From assembly GCA_017654935.2 (NCBI GenBank), contig CM065690.1, positions 18,589,058-18,653,057 of the forward strand: DNA of 64,000 nucleotides. Reading direction: 5' to 3'. Positions 21,381-34,300 of this stretch are shown here, piece by piece (within the stretch, counting starts at the first letter, position 1; every line of letters begins with the position of its first letter). A model generated the notes under the pieces. That model saw nothing but the letters and a program-made list of their open reading frames with translations. It did no database searches and had not been told where the DNA came from. Both the position numbers and the translations under genes were made by a program. Source of the DNA: Phymorhynchus buccinoides. Its lineage: Eukaryota; Mollusca; Gastropoda; Neogastropoda; Raphitomidae.

Positions 21381-22785
21381 ATGAAAATTATACAGGAAAA
21401 CTGTTTAATGAAGTGAAGTTTTGCTTCACATAATTATTTGCGCGACAAGAATGAGAGATAAGCCTAATATTTAAACAGAAATATTGACTTAATTTCTTTG
21501 GCATGGCCCCGTTTCTCTAATTTCTTTGGTCAAAGGTACTGAAGAAAACAATGCCACAGTTGTGTGAAAAGGACAGAATTTAAAGGAAAGAGTCATGTCC
21601 AATCTTGGCATGATCCTGTCAAATTTCATAGAAGAACGATGCATATCACTGTTCACAAGGTTTATTATTCGCATTATGGAACATTAATATTTTGTTAAGT
21701 AACTTTGCAAAACTTGTTTTTTAAATTTTATTACATGTATTGTTATTCGTTTCTTGTTTTGTATGTCATGCATACATGCTGCTGTATTTTGTCATGAATT
21801 CTATTACTGGATGATCCTATTATATTATCTAACCCCTTTGGGGGGGGGGGGGGGGGGGGGGGGGGATAATGAAAAGCATAATTTATTTCTTGTTGAACAT
21901 TCGATGAAACATTTCAAGATGTTTGAGGGTTACGTTAAACACTTGTTTTAATGCCTTATTGATTTGAATTAATATCGACATTCATGATGCATTCTCTGTG
22001 GAAGTGATTTACTCTCCAATAGGTGCAATTTAAGAACTTTGAACATTTAAATAGTTCAAGAACTGTTGAAATAGTTTCATGTTGCATAACAAATCTTTTC
22101 GTGTTTTTTATCCTGTATGTACAACTGATCTTCAGATATCTGCCTTACAGTTTATGGATGTTCGAGTTGATGCGACAAAATCTTAAAATAGAGATTGTAT
22201 TCTGTTATAAATAATTCGTATGAAATGTTGAAACCGAGTTGCAAATTTGTAATCATTTGAATTCGTACCATGCACATTTTCAGCACTTTTTTTCTTTGGA
22301 TTCCGATTGTATGTTACAGTGTAATATAAATAACTTTCAGAATTCACTGACAGGTTTAATTTTAACCAGAATAAAGAGCATTCGGAAAGAACCAAAGCTG
22401 GACACAACTGATTTAAATGATCTGATCTCAATTTGCAAAATAAAGAATTCTATAGACTTTAATGGATCTGACGTGCTTGGTAAATAAAACATCAAAATAG
22501 CAGAAAGATGCTGCATGTTTGAATTAAAACAAAATAAAACAGTCCAAGACTAAATCATGGTTTCTCGCTAATCATATCAACTTTGTGAATATGCCAGTTT
22601 TCTGGTGAAAAGAATAGAGCTAAGCTAGTCACTTTTCCAACAGTTTTGTCAGCAGTTTGGGTTTTTTCTTCATTTTTTGTTTTGTTTTGTTTTTTGGGGG
22701 GGGATGCTGAAATGGGAACTGAAAATACAACTATCTTCTCAGTTAACAAGGTATCTCATGTAAGGTATGGTTTCAGAGCACTACT
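21381..22785. other. No recognisable gene; poly-G tract
   Basis: Holds a poly-G run (about 21,840-21,865). A few frames of 60-80 codons are present but show no domain or repeat relation. Confidence 0.6.
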
Positions 22786-22789
22786 TTAA

Positions 22790-23028
22790 CCCTTTCGCCG
22801 CCAGCCATTTTTTCAGCGAAAAAATACCATTAAACTTAACCTGGGTAGAGAAAACAAAATCTGCAAAATTGGGAATTCCTCTGTGGCATGTATAACATTA
22901 TGCTTATCCTTACCTCCTAAAATTACAAAAAATAGGGTCTTCAGATAACAGGCCCTGATTTGATGCTTTTTAGTGACATAGGTTTTAAACCATTGTGGTG
23001 CAAAAATGCGACCTTGGCAGTGAAAGGG
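22790..23028. mobile_element. TTAA-flanked MITE, CCCTTTC.CTGCC family
   Basis: Flanked on both sides by TTAA (22,786-22,789 and 23,029-23,032). Ends CCCTTTCGCCGCCAGCC and GGCAGTGAAAGGG. 239 bp; same family as 12,612-12,848. The exact TTAA on both sides supports cut-and-paste insertion. Confidence 0.88.
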
Positions 23029-23032
23029 TTAA

Positions 23033-23680
23033 ACACCAATAATAACAAAAAAAGTTAGGGACCACTTCCAAAATGTGTATCATATTGAGAAATAAAATGT
23101 TTAACATTCCACCATTTTATTTATAATGTTCACATTTAACATATATTATACTGTCCACATTTGCAATGAATGTAATGAGAGCATTTTGCATGTCCACTAT
23201 AATCAGAATGATTTGTGCTTAAAAAGCTTATTAACGTCAATTACACGTAATTAACAAAAGATTTCCATAGTTCATTGCTCAAACCGTCACTATGGAAACT
23301 CAAGTTTAAACAGAATGGGATGGTCGTGCAAGTATATAATTTATATGCATCTGACCATAATCTGCTCATTTTTGTTTGGCCAACATAAGAAGCTGGCATT
23401 TCGATAAAATCTGGTACCTATCGAACTTTGCATTTTTGAACAAAATTGAACCAATTCAGCCAGTGGTCCTTAACTTTTGTTGATGTCTGTATCATCACCT
23501 AACATCTCACTTCAATACAAGGTTTGCATGTCGATATCAAATGGATGGTTGGTCATTATTTTGTTGTTATCATTACGTGGCTCTAAACAATGTCCGAACA
23601 TCTGTGATACAACAGGCAATGAGTACAGACGTGCGTCAATATTCAATGAATGATAATAATAAACTATTTCCAGTAACTAC
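23033..23680. other. No recognisable gene
   Basis: Anonymous AT-rich DNA. It begins with ATAACAAAAAAAGTTAGGGACCAC and near 23,460 has the complement-like GTGGTCCTTAACTTTTGTTG, so 23,040-23,480 may itself be a decayed inverted-repeat element. Confidence 0.45.
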
Positions 23681-23684
23681 TTAT

Positions 23685-23995
23685 TTCAATGTGTGCCTGT
23701 GAAGTGAGAGAGAGTGGGTGTGTGCATAGGTGAAAGTAAAACATTCTTTTAATCCTGAAATGACACGTAACGACGTTTGAATTTTTCTAGTAACAACTTT
23801 TGTTGTGTGCCTGTGAAGTGAGAGAGAGAGTGTGTGGGCGTGTGCATAGGTGAAAGTAAAACATTCTCTTAATCCTGAAATGACACGTTTGAATTTTTCT
23901 AGTAACAACTTATTTTGTCGTGTGCCTGTGAAGTGAGAGAGAGAGAGTGTTTGTGCATGGGTGAAAGTAAAACATTCTCTTAATCCTGAAATGAC
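23685..23995 (+). repeat. Three tandem units of ~118 bp
   Basis: Each unit has TGTGCCTGTGAAGTGAGAGA, a short GA/GT run, AGGTGAAAGTAAAACATTCT and AATCCTGAAATGACA. Confidence 0.88.
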
Positions 23996-24271
23996 ATGTT
24001 TTAATGTTCTCTGAATCTTCCCAATCCTGAAGTGGTGACCACATTAAAAATAATCTCCAATCAGTGTGTGTGTGTGTGTCTGTATACAGGATTGGTGGGG
24101 GTGGTGTTAGAATTGCATGTCTATTATCTTGTTTTAATCTGCCATCAATGTTGGCAGAAATGTTTGATTTTATAAGACTGGTTCCGGATGACAAGATGGC
24201 CAATCCTGAAGACTTACTATCATCAGCCTTTTCAATCCTGATTTCAGGAGCATGCCTGAACTACTTTCACC

Positions 24272-24278
<7 letters not shown>
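23957..24278. mobile_element. MITE with CATGGGTGAAAGTA termini
   Basis: Starts CATGGGTGAAAGTAAAACAT and ends GAACTACTTTCACCCATG. A copy is at 31,754-32,058, sharing GAATCTTCCCAATCCTGAAG, TTGGCAGAAATGTTT and CTGATTTCAGGAGCATGCC. The right end runs into a (GT)n tract. The tandem units at 23,685 look like expansions of its left end. Confidence 0.78.
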
Positions 24279-24308
<30 letters not shown>

Positions 24309-24489
24309 ATGCGTGTTTGTGAAAGACACTGATTCCATCTTATAACAACCGATAGTCAGTGCACTCAAAAAAACCTTTCAGTAAAACAAACTAGATCAAG
24401 TCTTTTGGTGATGGGACAGCTATGAAGTAACAAGTTCACCGTAAGCAACAGCAATGGGTATCGTTTCCCAACCATTGCAGTTTTTTCTG

Positions 24490-24650
24490 CTTGCTCTCCA
24501 CCAGACCTTATGGTCTGAACCCCAAGTCTTTCTGGTGAGACGACCAAAACCTAGGTCCCGTGTGCTCAAAGTTTTCGTCCACGTTAAAGAATCCAGCGGC
24601 GACAAGGGAGTTTGTCAACTGGTCAATATCCCTGGCCTCCCCACCCCTCT
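24490..24650 (+). mobile_element. SINE-like fragment (9,250 family)
   Basis: Diverged piece of the body: ACCTTATGGTCTGAACCCC, GAGACGACCAAAACCTAGGTC, CGTGTGCTCAAAG. It ends where the GGCATCAGAA-type element begins. Confidence 0.6.
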
Positions 24651-24651
24651 T

Positions 24652-25682
24652 TCAGGCATCAGAACAGTCCACGGATCCGCGGATTTCTGCGGTTTTGGTA
24701 GCCACTGGCCGCGGTTTTGGCACTGCCGGCCGCGGTTTGTACTTCATGAGGCAGCGCGATCTTATTCTCAAATGGTATTCTTAAACGGTTTGTTTTCATA
24801 CTGCGCCTTCGGAAACGAAAAATCGCGGCCATGTTTGTTTTTTCTTCCGAGTTTAGAGCTCTCTAGACTCTTACTTTCACTGTTTCAGAGTTTGTTTTGA
24901 TGACGGTGATTGTGATTTGGGTTTTAAATGAGTCGATTTAGAGGATATGATCGCGGGAGACTACGATGATGTGAGAACTTTGAACTTTTCCGCGAGAAAC
25001 CGGGTTGCGAATGATTGCAATGATGCCGAGTTTTGTGGGGTCCGACTCGATGTCGACTCCGAGTCATGGCGAGTGTTGTTCGTCCGCGGATTGGACTCAT
25101 TCTGATGCCTGCATTTTGATGTAGTCACACATAAAACAAACAGCATTCAAAAAATAAATGGGGGGGGGACTGCACAAGCAGTGACACGTTCTCCAAGTGA
25201 CAACCCAATATGCACAGGGGTGTTTCCCTTTTCAATGATGTCCCGAGGCCCCGGTCATAGAACATAACCCTATTAAGCTGAAAATGTCCTGTTGTTCTCC
25301 CCTGTCGGGACAAATGTCCTATTGAAATTTTAATACTGGCAGTTTGTCCTATTGATTTATGCAAATATATTGTCAGTATATTGTCCATTTGATTTTCTTG
25401 TTTCAGGACACAGGCATCAGTCTAATCCTCTGAAGGGGGCAGGGGTCCAGGGGCCACCCAGGCCCTGGTGGGGTACAGGGGCAACCAAACTTGCCTGCCA
25501 TTGTTTTGTTCACTTCATCTAGTTTGCAATGAAGGCGCAATATGAAAACAAAGTTTAAGAATACCATTTGAGAATAAGATCGCAATGTCTCATAAACTAA
25601 AAACCGCGGCAGCCATTGCAAAAACCGCGGTCGGTGGCATCCCAATCTGTGGAAATTTGCGGATAATTCTGATGCCTGAGGA
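24652..25682. mobile_element. Nested or double GGCATCAGAAT-type inverted-repeat element
   Basis: The outer 160-bp arms (about 24,652-24,815 and 25,520-25,682) pair, for example GATCTTATTCTCAAATGGTA with its complement at about 25,561-25,580 and CCGCGGTTTT motifs. Internal termini of the same type occur at 25,083-25,100 (ATTCTGATGCCTG) and 25,410 (CAGGCATCAG), so two elements may lie head to tail or one inside another. No transposase frame. Confidence 0.7.
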
Positions 25683-25744
25683 CAGGTTCAATCACTTTTT
25701 GATCCTCGTGTATTACTGCCTTTTACAATAAAACTTAAGTAATG

Positions 25745-26419
25745 CAGAGCTGCCAACTTTCCAGAATCAAAATCCGGAAATATAGGGGGTGGGTTCAGGG
25801 GAAGGGGGGTGACCCTCCTCCCGAGAGAGTGGGGGTTAGGGGACTGTGCCCTCTGAAGCTGAAGCATTTTTGTTATAATAAAGAAGCAAAGTCTTCATCT
25901 CCAGACAAGAAAACATTGTGCCGTTTTAGCATCAAAGCGCTGTATCATGACTACGTCATCGCGATCGTTTTCACAACTGTAAGACTTCTGCTTTCAGTTT
26001 GACGGTACAGGCTTCTCGTGAACAACGATGTTGTTCTAGATCCCTGTAAGAAATTTAAAAGTTGCGTCGACACACAGTGCAGAAAGCGTAGCTATCTTCG
26101 TTGATGGGAAACTGTTCTCTATACGGAGGAACAAACTTTGGTAAACTCGACGCAACCTCGCGGTTTTGTTTGACGCAATGTTTATTTAGCAGAGAAGCTG
26201 CTTAACGCACATTATGGTTTCAGGGATAAATGTTGGATTGGCATTTGGAATGGCTGTGGAAATGGCACGCACATTGACTTCCACATTGATTTAACATTTT
26301 CTTTTTTTTTCCCTTGCGATTTTGGAATCCAGAATTTTATTGTCATAATCGGAAATGCGGGATCGCAGCTGAAAAACGGAAACAACATTCTTGAAAATTT
26401 GGAATGTTTGGCAGCTATA
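25745..26419. mobile_element. Possible MITE, AGCTGCCAA termini
   Basis: AGAGCTGCCAACTTTCCAGAA at the left and TTGGAATGTTTGGCAGCTAT at the right form imperfect ~20-bp inverted repeats, followed inward by TCAAAATCCGGAAAT and ATAATCGGAAATGCGG-type sequence. About 670 bp, no coding frame. Moderate evidence. Confidence 0.45.
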
Positions 26420-26727
26420 AGTAATGGACATGTACAATATATTACACCCCAAAAATCAGTTCATTCTGTGAAACGAGGGGATAATTAAGAAATCAACTTT
26501 ATCTAAGGTTATCTGTAAGCAAACTAATTTTATACAATCAGAAAAGACTCACTGGAGGCAAAATCTTGTCTTCAGCAGAACATGTTTAATTGTAGCTTTA
26601 ACCAGAAAGCACATTTTTAATAAATAACATCAACTTCCCAAGCACCTATGTATGAATGCTGTGCAAGTCTTATTTCCTCTTCAACCTTGTTGATTCTTCT
26701 TAGGAAAGAAAAACAAATCATACAGAT

Positions 26728-27030
26728 CTTAAAGCCGCCTCACACTATCCAACCTTTTAGTTGGAAGAAAATTCGGTTTTGCTTTCTTTTGACAGAATGA
26801 GTAGAAATCACAAATGCAAAATTTTGGTCGGATGAAACCCAGGTTCCAACCAGGTATGAAGGAATTGGCGACTGCTCCTTTTATTTCGACTTCACTCAGG
26901 CAGTTGTGGGAATACAACCAATGCTCGCTGATATGGTAAATCCGGCACATGGCCACAAGTAGTTGAATACAGTCCACAACTGAATTTTCTTCCAACTAAA
27001 TGGTTGGTGATAGTGCGAGGCGGCTTTTAA
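26728..27030. mobile_element. MITE with CTTAAAGCCGCCTC termini
   Basis: Terminal inverted repeats of about 50 bp: CTTAAAGCCGCCTCACACTA and TAGTTGGAAGAAAATTCGGT on the left, complements on the right (GAATTTTCTTCCAACTAAAT and GCGAGGCGGCTTTTAAG). About 300 bp. The 88-codon minus frame here is a by-product. Confidence 0.85.
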
Positions 27031-28278
27031 GCCCATCAGTACAGCCCAACAAACAAAAACTTTATAATAAATAACAATATCAAAATTAAGAAGCAAGCAT
27101 ATCAATAAATACTAACAAAATATCAAATAAGAGCAACTTTGTAATTGAATACAATCTGAAAGACGTACACATGATACAGAGAACATGTGTGATTCTGAAA
27201 ATTGAACAAATAACACAAGTTTTTAACTCGATATGATCTCGTGCTGAAAGTAAACCAGTTTGGTTCCAGTTGTTCGTTATTTGAGAAAAACAAAACAAAT
27301 TACAAATGCTGTCACATTTTAAGAGCAACACATGTACATGAAATTTTTAATTCATTTACTCAGTACAGAAGACAGTCTGAATCTGACGACTGATAAATTA
27401 CTGTTAACGACAACAGGAACTAAAATTCACATTTTCATAATCAGTTCAAATTTGTCTAAAAGCTATTTCAAAATGTTTCAGGTAAAGTCGTCGTTTGCAT
27501 TTCTTGCATGCATCTGTTCACACCTAACATATGATTTCAAGGACAAGACATGAAGATGTGGGAGGGGTGGGGGTGGGGGGCGAGTGGTAAGACGGGAAGA
27601 GTTGGAGGTAATGACTTAAATTTTAAATATGCTTGAAAACACCAGAAACCATTATTAAACATTGGTAAACCCTTGCAAAAACGTGGAACACTTCCATGAC
27701 CACAACATACATGACAAAAAACATGCTTCTGAACTATTACGAAGACCCAACACCAGTACCTTCCAACACAAACAAGGACAACTTTGCGTCCCGGTGAGTT
27801 TCTCTTCTTTTCCTTTTCTTTCATTCAGATTAGATGGCATTCTCTGGCTATATTTGCCAATATCCACATTAGCCTCACAGCAGGGGGCAGCCATTGACAA
27901 AAAAAGCTAATGTTAAGCTTCTTTTCGAATCAATAAGGTTAAGTACCCCTTACAGTGACATAGCCGGAATTGTTTTTGGGTTTTTTCCATATTGTTCGTC
28001 AATCAAGCACAATCACTTGCGCTCATTTTACATCACATCACAAAAGACGGGGGAAATATTCTCCCGCTCTCTCTCCCTCCAATACCTTTCAAAGGACGGA
28101 GCCCTTGAACAAACAGTTTGAAAATCTAGGAGTATTGATCATCACCATTCTTTTTTTGTCACCCAACATAACAGCCAACCACCTCCGTTCGACTTGGGGA
28201 CTCGACAAGAGATATCCCAACCAGTAGTTGCACGTAAGCCTAGCCAATGATGAAACCAAGGAGCCTCTTTGCCGTGGA
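27031..28278 (-). other. STRAP 3' flank, probable 3' UTR in the part next to the stop
   Basis: Downstream of the STRAP stop codon on the minus strand. No other gene recognised. I could not place a confident poly(A) signal, so the UTR end is unknown. Confidence 0.5.
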
Positions 28279-28490
28279 CTAGGACTCCACCTTGACCTCC
28301 TGAGCGGTGTTGGTGTGCAGGTCGTTGGTGGCCGACTCGTCGGGGATGATGCACTTCCACAGGCCGTAGGTCTTGCCCACGGTGGTCTGCCACAGGCGCA
28401 AGGTGCCGTCCTCGCTGCCGCTGGCGTACAGCTCCCCGTCCGGCGAGAAACGCACGCAGTGCACGGGGCCAAAGTGACCCTTGAACGACT
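28279..28490 (-). CDS. STRAP: STRAP terminal coding exon
   Basis: Acceptor CTTACCCCAG at 28,491-28,500. Encodes the last WD40 blade ([19 protein letters not shown]) and the diverged tail ending AQEVKVES. Stop at 28,279-28,281. Confidence 0.95.
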
Positions 28491-31315
28491 CTGGGGTAAG
28501 AAAAGACAAACAAAAACAAAAAACCTGGTCAAATAAATGAAGCCTCAAAAGAAGAAAACGTAACCCCTTCAATGCCTGCCCCGTGTCTACTCAGGCATGG
28601 GAATTAAGGGCGTTTGCCACGAGTGTTCGTTCACTATACTCGACTACTAATTTGCCCGCGCTCGTTCTGCCCGAGTTACGCTGACCTTTCTAATTCAAAG
28701 CTCTAAATTCAACTCGGTGAAATTCAAGGTCGCCAGCGCGTGGCAAATGCCCTATTGGCCAAAGTGCTTGGGAAGTACAAGCGGGCGGGGCCCAGGGGAG
28801 CTAAGCCGCCCACAGCCTAGAATTGATTTTTTGTGTTTTAGAGAGCAATTTTAAGGCAAGGCCTCCCCTGAGAGATAAATTGGTAAAAATAATAAATTAC
28901 TAATGCAAAAAAGTACATTAGTTTTCATGTCCTCGTAATTCTCTGTGTGTTCTAAACTTCTATAAGAAAGTCAACTAAAAAGAAAGAAGCTAACATACCC
29001 TACTTTGTTCACTGACATTAGTAGAAGAATTAAAAGTATCCCCCCCCCCCCTCCCCTTTCTCAAGAGTGGATGCATTAGATGTGTAGCCTGCACGTGAAT
29101 TTTTGTTTTGTTTTGCTGTCCCATCTTCTGGGACGTACAGTGGTGTTGCTCCCACACCGCTTATTCCGAATCCCAATTCGCAGCTACACCCGGCTTGTTC
29201 AGGTACGCGTGAAAATTTTGCTTTAATATCATCCTGTGGACTTATCCTCCTTTATTTAAAGGGAGTTAATTGTGAAATAGACGATTTAAAAAACACCTAA
29301 AAAATAAAATAAACAAACCAGTGTTAACTTTTCTAGCGCCATGTATTTTTTTTCAACGTTCTTGGTTGTCCGTTGCATCTCAACCGACAAGAGGAGGGAG
29401 TGGGGGGGGGGGACTATTTTTTCGAGTGCGGCATGCATACGTTGCTTTAACGGAAAAATCACTAACTTGAGCTCTAAAAATATGAAAAAACACACAGCAG
29501 GGTGGGTACTTGGCAGTGAATGTCTTTGAATTTGGTGGGAGTGCAGTGTGATGTACTGGGCGAATGTGTACGCATGGGTGCAACTTTTCCTGGTGTACAA
29601 GGATTTCCTGCTTTTGAATTTTACCAGAAAAGGAATTTCCTTTTTTTTGGGGGGAAAATTGTCAAACAAGATCTTTGTGCGTCTACTCTATTTTTCAAAC
29701 ACTTTAAAATAAGCATTTGTATAAATTGTGGAAAAAGCAAACTAAAATACCTTCAAAAATCATTTTTTTCTTCAGCTGCAGGGGGACATTGTTCCTAGAC
29801 TCCGGCCTTTCAGGTTTTTTCATTTTGCGTAGTTGCACCCATGTTAATACGCCCATGGCGCTACAGTGGAACCTCCCTTATAAGACCTTCAAAAATCATC
29901 AAAAATGAAGTCTTATAAGGGAGGTAATTTTAACACTTACAAAGAAGGAAAATGTCTCTAGAGAAGTAGGTCTTATGTGGGAGGGAGTCATAATGGGAGG
30001 TCTTGTAAGGGAGGTTCCACTGTAGTAGAGTTAAGTTATCAACACCCTCTCTCACCTATTTCTTTGCCGGTGTCGTAGTCAAACTTGTACATCTTGAAGT
30101 CCTCCCCCCCGGCCACAAAGAACTTCTCGCTGTGGTGCAGGGACACCGAGTTGATGGGGGCGTCCGCCTCAAACTTCTTAATCTCCATCAGCCTGCGAAA
30201 CCGTCATACATCGAGGGTCAAATAGCTGAAGGTCCTATCATTCTTAATTTCATGTGGTGCACTCGGGGCATTTGTTTGCACATGCGAATTTGAACATTAA
30301 TGTTTATGTACTTGTTAATTTAGACATTTCTGCTTCAGTTAGATGCATTCATGTATGTATTTGTTCAAATATTATTCTTATAGATTCCTTTTCTGGTGCT
30401 CCCTGTTCTGCAGGCGTGTGGACGGATTGAATCTGAGCGACGACTCATAGATGTACTCTGCTTTAATCAGAGCAGGCATCAGAATAGTCTGAAGTCCAAT
30501 CCTCTGAAAACTGCGGTAAAGGGCCATCAAGGCCCTTGACTAAAGAGGGACAACACTGAAAGGAGTTCCGAACACCACCAAAAATGCTTAATACAGTGAT
30601 AAATCACTTTAAAATGCTATTTAACACAAAGGATAACACTCAATAAAAAAGCAAAACCTCTGACAAGAGAAATCAATCCTCTGTCAGAAAATCTTAATCC
30701 TCTGACAATTCTGATACCTGCAGAGGATTGGACTTCAGACTATTCTGATGCCTGCAAAAGGCAGACTTGGCAGTGAAAGCGTTAAACAAAAAAAGTCTAC
30801 TAAATTTATCGACTGACGTGTCTACGTTGTAGAAGGCGATGCTCTGGCCGTAGGTGACGATGATGGTGTTGCCGCTGGGGCTGAGGGCCAGGCTGGTGGG
30901 CGCCGAGTCAAAGGTCAGCTGCTGGATCTCCTGGCATGTCTCCAGGGTCCACAGCCTGCAAGCAGTGGTACACACAGGAATTAACACTGGTGTACAGAGG
31001 CAACGCGTTCGCCTCGTACACGATAAACCCGAGTTTGAACCTGGGTACAGGTGTTTTTTTCCCATCTGACCAGACCTGTTTACCCCCTACACAAGTCTCG
31101 AGTAGTCTGGATAGCTGAAATGAGTAGTTTTGGTGTGAAATGAGTAGTCCTCTTCATTAAACTATCAAACAATGTTCACAGAAAATAAGTAATTAGAGCA
31201 TTATTTTCAATTTTGAAGAGTAGTAGGTCCAAATTGAGTAGACTACTACTCGAAAAGAGTAGAGTAAACAGGTCAGCCTCTCACTCTGCACTAGGCCTTA
31301 TGGTCTGAACGTGGA

Positions 31316-31346
<31 letters not shown>

Positions 31347-34300
31347 AGTGTGCCCATGTGCTTAGCACACGTCAAATCCAGTGGCAATGAAAAAGTTGTC
31401 ATTTGGTCCAAACTTCGGGATTACAGACACCAGACCACATGTTGCAGGACTGCCCTGCTTTTGGCACCCTAAGATGTGAAATCTGGCCCAGGCCTGTGGG
31501 GTCCTGCTGAGGCGCTGCTTTTGACTGTTTTGACTGCGACCTTCATTAACCAAACCAGACTGAGCAAAGAAAGAACAAAGAAGACGAAGGTGGTCAAAAT
31601 TCCCCCCTTTCCTTCCACATCAGTCACACAAAAATTGCATGCCAAAAAAAAAAAAAGGTGGCACGCCTCTTGCTGCGACGCGCTCTCCAGGTGGGAGCAA
31701 CCTGAATTTCACAGACGCCTCTGTGACTGTAAAGTACCAAATACCAAATAACATGGGTGAAAAATAAAACATTCTCTCAATCCTGAAATGACACGTTTCA
31801 GTGTTCTCTGAATCTTCCCAATCCTGAAGTGGTGACCGCAAAATAATTTACAATGTGTTTGCGTATGCAGAATGGGCAGGGATGGTGTCAGAATTGCATA
31901 TACATCCTATCATCTTATTTTTGCTCTGCCACCAATTTTGGCAGAAATGTTTTGATTTTATAAGACTCTGGTTCCCGGATGACAAGATGAAGACTCTTTC
32001 TATCAGGCTTTTTCAATCCTGATTTCAGGAGCATGCCAGAACTAACTTTCACCCATGGGAATAGAATAAATGCGCACATATGCATAAACATACACGCACA
32101 TGGTAGCTGATGAATCTCAAGGCAGGTTTAGAAAATTATTCAGTCTGCAACTGTTTTCACACTCCTGGGTAGAATAGTAGCACGCGCAAAAGCATGCAGT
32201 CAGACAGACACACACACACTAGTCAGCGGCTGAATCTCTTGACAGTTTCCAGAGTCCACAACCTGCCACAGTGGTACACACAAAACACATGTAGAATGCA
32301 TGCACAAATATGCATGTGCAAACATACACCCACCCACAGAGAACAAACATGTGCCATATCCACACAATATACAAATATGCACACATACCAAGTCAGCTGC
32401 TTAATTTCCTTACAGACTTCTAAAGTCTACAGCCTGCAACAATGACATGCACTCATGAATAGAACACACACACATGCATGTACGCACACACGCACGTGCA
32501 TACACACAGTAACACACACACACACATGAATAATGCACAGCATTGTAACAGCAATGACATCTGTCCAGATCTTTCTGAAGACTGCAACCACTCAGTGATC
32601 ATGATGAGACTTGAGGACTGGACACTCCAGACTCAGGCATCACATGTTCACGGAGTTCCACACTGGAGACTCTTCAGTGTGCCCCTGTGGTGTCGCTGAC
32701 ACGACAGCAGAGCATCTCCTTCAGGACTGTCGTCCCCTACAGAACCTCGGGGACGAAAACTGCAACCACATAAAATGATCGTACAAATCAGGAACACAAC
32801 AGCTCCACTGACCTGACAGTCTTGTCATCCGAGGCACTGATGATTTTCTTGGCGTCACCTAGGAACAGCGCCCCCTTGATGTTTGACGTGTGACCAGCGA
32901 ACGACCGAGGCTCTGGAATAAAAAATAGTATCCAAATTACAAGTGTTATTTTTTTTACAATGTGAGACACATGCACCCAAAAAAACAATCAGATTCCAAC
33001 TTTGTTGACATCTAGGGCCTGAAGAAAACGGTGCAAGACTGTTGAAATTGAGTGGGCGTTGGCTTTCTATTATTAAATGTTAGTTTACACATGAACAAAC
33101 CCCCAACATATACAGTTCAAACAAAGAATATCCATAGAGACAGATCTTAGGAACTTAAACCCAGAGCCGCCATATATAAAGCGTTCATGCGAGGCGAGAG
33201 GCATCATTCTTATCGCGGCAGGCGAGAGAGACAGTTCAACCGTTCTTTTTTCTCTGTTGCTCGATTTTCGCAGCGACTAGGCTAGCAGTTTACACCTGAT
33301 CCCTAGGGTCGGTAGTTGTCCCTTTAAGGAGGTTAATGGGTATTGAACAGAAAACAAAAACGCGGCAATTGGTATGACTATGTTATAATTCATTTATGAA
33401 ATCACATACTTAGATAACCAAAACAATGCCTTTACTTTTCTTTACAGAAGTATACATTATTGTATTTTCCATACTCCTATTTTTATTCACATTAAAATAA
33501 AAAGATATAACAAATATCATAAAATGACTTTTATGAGAGAGAAAAAGAGAAGAAAAACAACGCAATTATGCGCAATTTGAATACTTTGCAGTTGTGCACT
33601 TCATACAAACAAAATCAAATTTATCGGGAAAAAAAGATGCTATAGGAAAGCACAGGTACTATTCCTACTAGGAAAAAAGGCATCTTCCATAATTGTACTT
33701 ACCTACTAGGTTGGAACGATACATGTATATCTGGTGCATAATTCATTGCAATTTTATAAGTTTAACATAATTATATCACATTTTGAAATAAATGTAAGCA
33801 TTCAATTTTATTTTACAATTGTGTCCTCGAGTGAAAACAATAAAACCAATGCACCATTGCATTTGCTTTCACATCAATTTTGTGATCCTATTCCATGCTG
33901 AACCAATCATCCAAGTGATATGCATATAAACATCGCCCGTGGGAATACTGGATGGGTGGGGGGTGCGTTCTTTAGTACAAATAGTTCCCCCACTTTCTGG
34001 AAGTTCTGTGCAAGCAACTTCCTCTAATCTATCACTCTCTTTGACTCTGCCTTTTCTTTTTCCTACTATCATCTATTATTTTTCTGACTTTTTGGCCCAT
34101 TCTCCTGCCCCCCCCCCCCCCCCAAAAGTCTTCCAAATAATGTTCTCCTTTCAGCTTCCCGGAAATTGGAATGTGTCGGCTGAATGCAATGGGAAGACAT
34201 GGCCTTCAGATATGGCCTCGAGGCATTCCAACGCTGCCTCTCGTCTCCATCAACATTTTTATTCTATATTCTTCTTCTTTATTTATCTGTTCACAGTGCT

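Larger units (their letters stand above)
30965..31750 (+). mobile_element. SINE-like element broken by two nested insertions
   Basis: A tRNA-like head (about 30,990-31,050: GTACAGAGGCAACGCGTTCG and a B-box-like GAGTTTGAACCTGG) is interrupted at 31,073-31,274 by a MITE. The body then resumes (CTAGGCCTTATGGTCTGAAC, CACACGTCAAATCCAGTGGC), is interrupted again at about 31,412-31,592 by a LINE 3' end, and finishes with CTGCGACGCGCTCTCCAGGT and CTGTGACTGTAAAGTACC. All inside a STRAP intron. Confidence 0.75.

Noticed and set aside
23685..23995. CRISPR-like regular repeats
   Set aside because: Units are 118 bp, directly adjacent without spacers, in a eukaryotic setting; an ordinary tandem repeat.
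26729..26995. 88-codon minus frame starting MEENSVVDCIQ
   Set aside because: Lies between, and partly within, the inverted arms of the MITE at 26,728-27,030.
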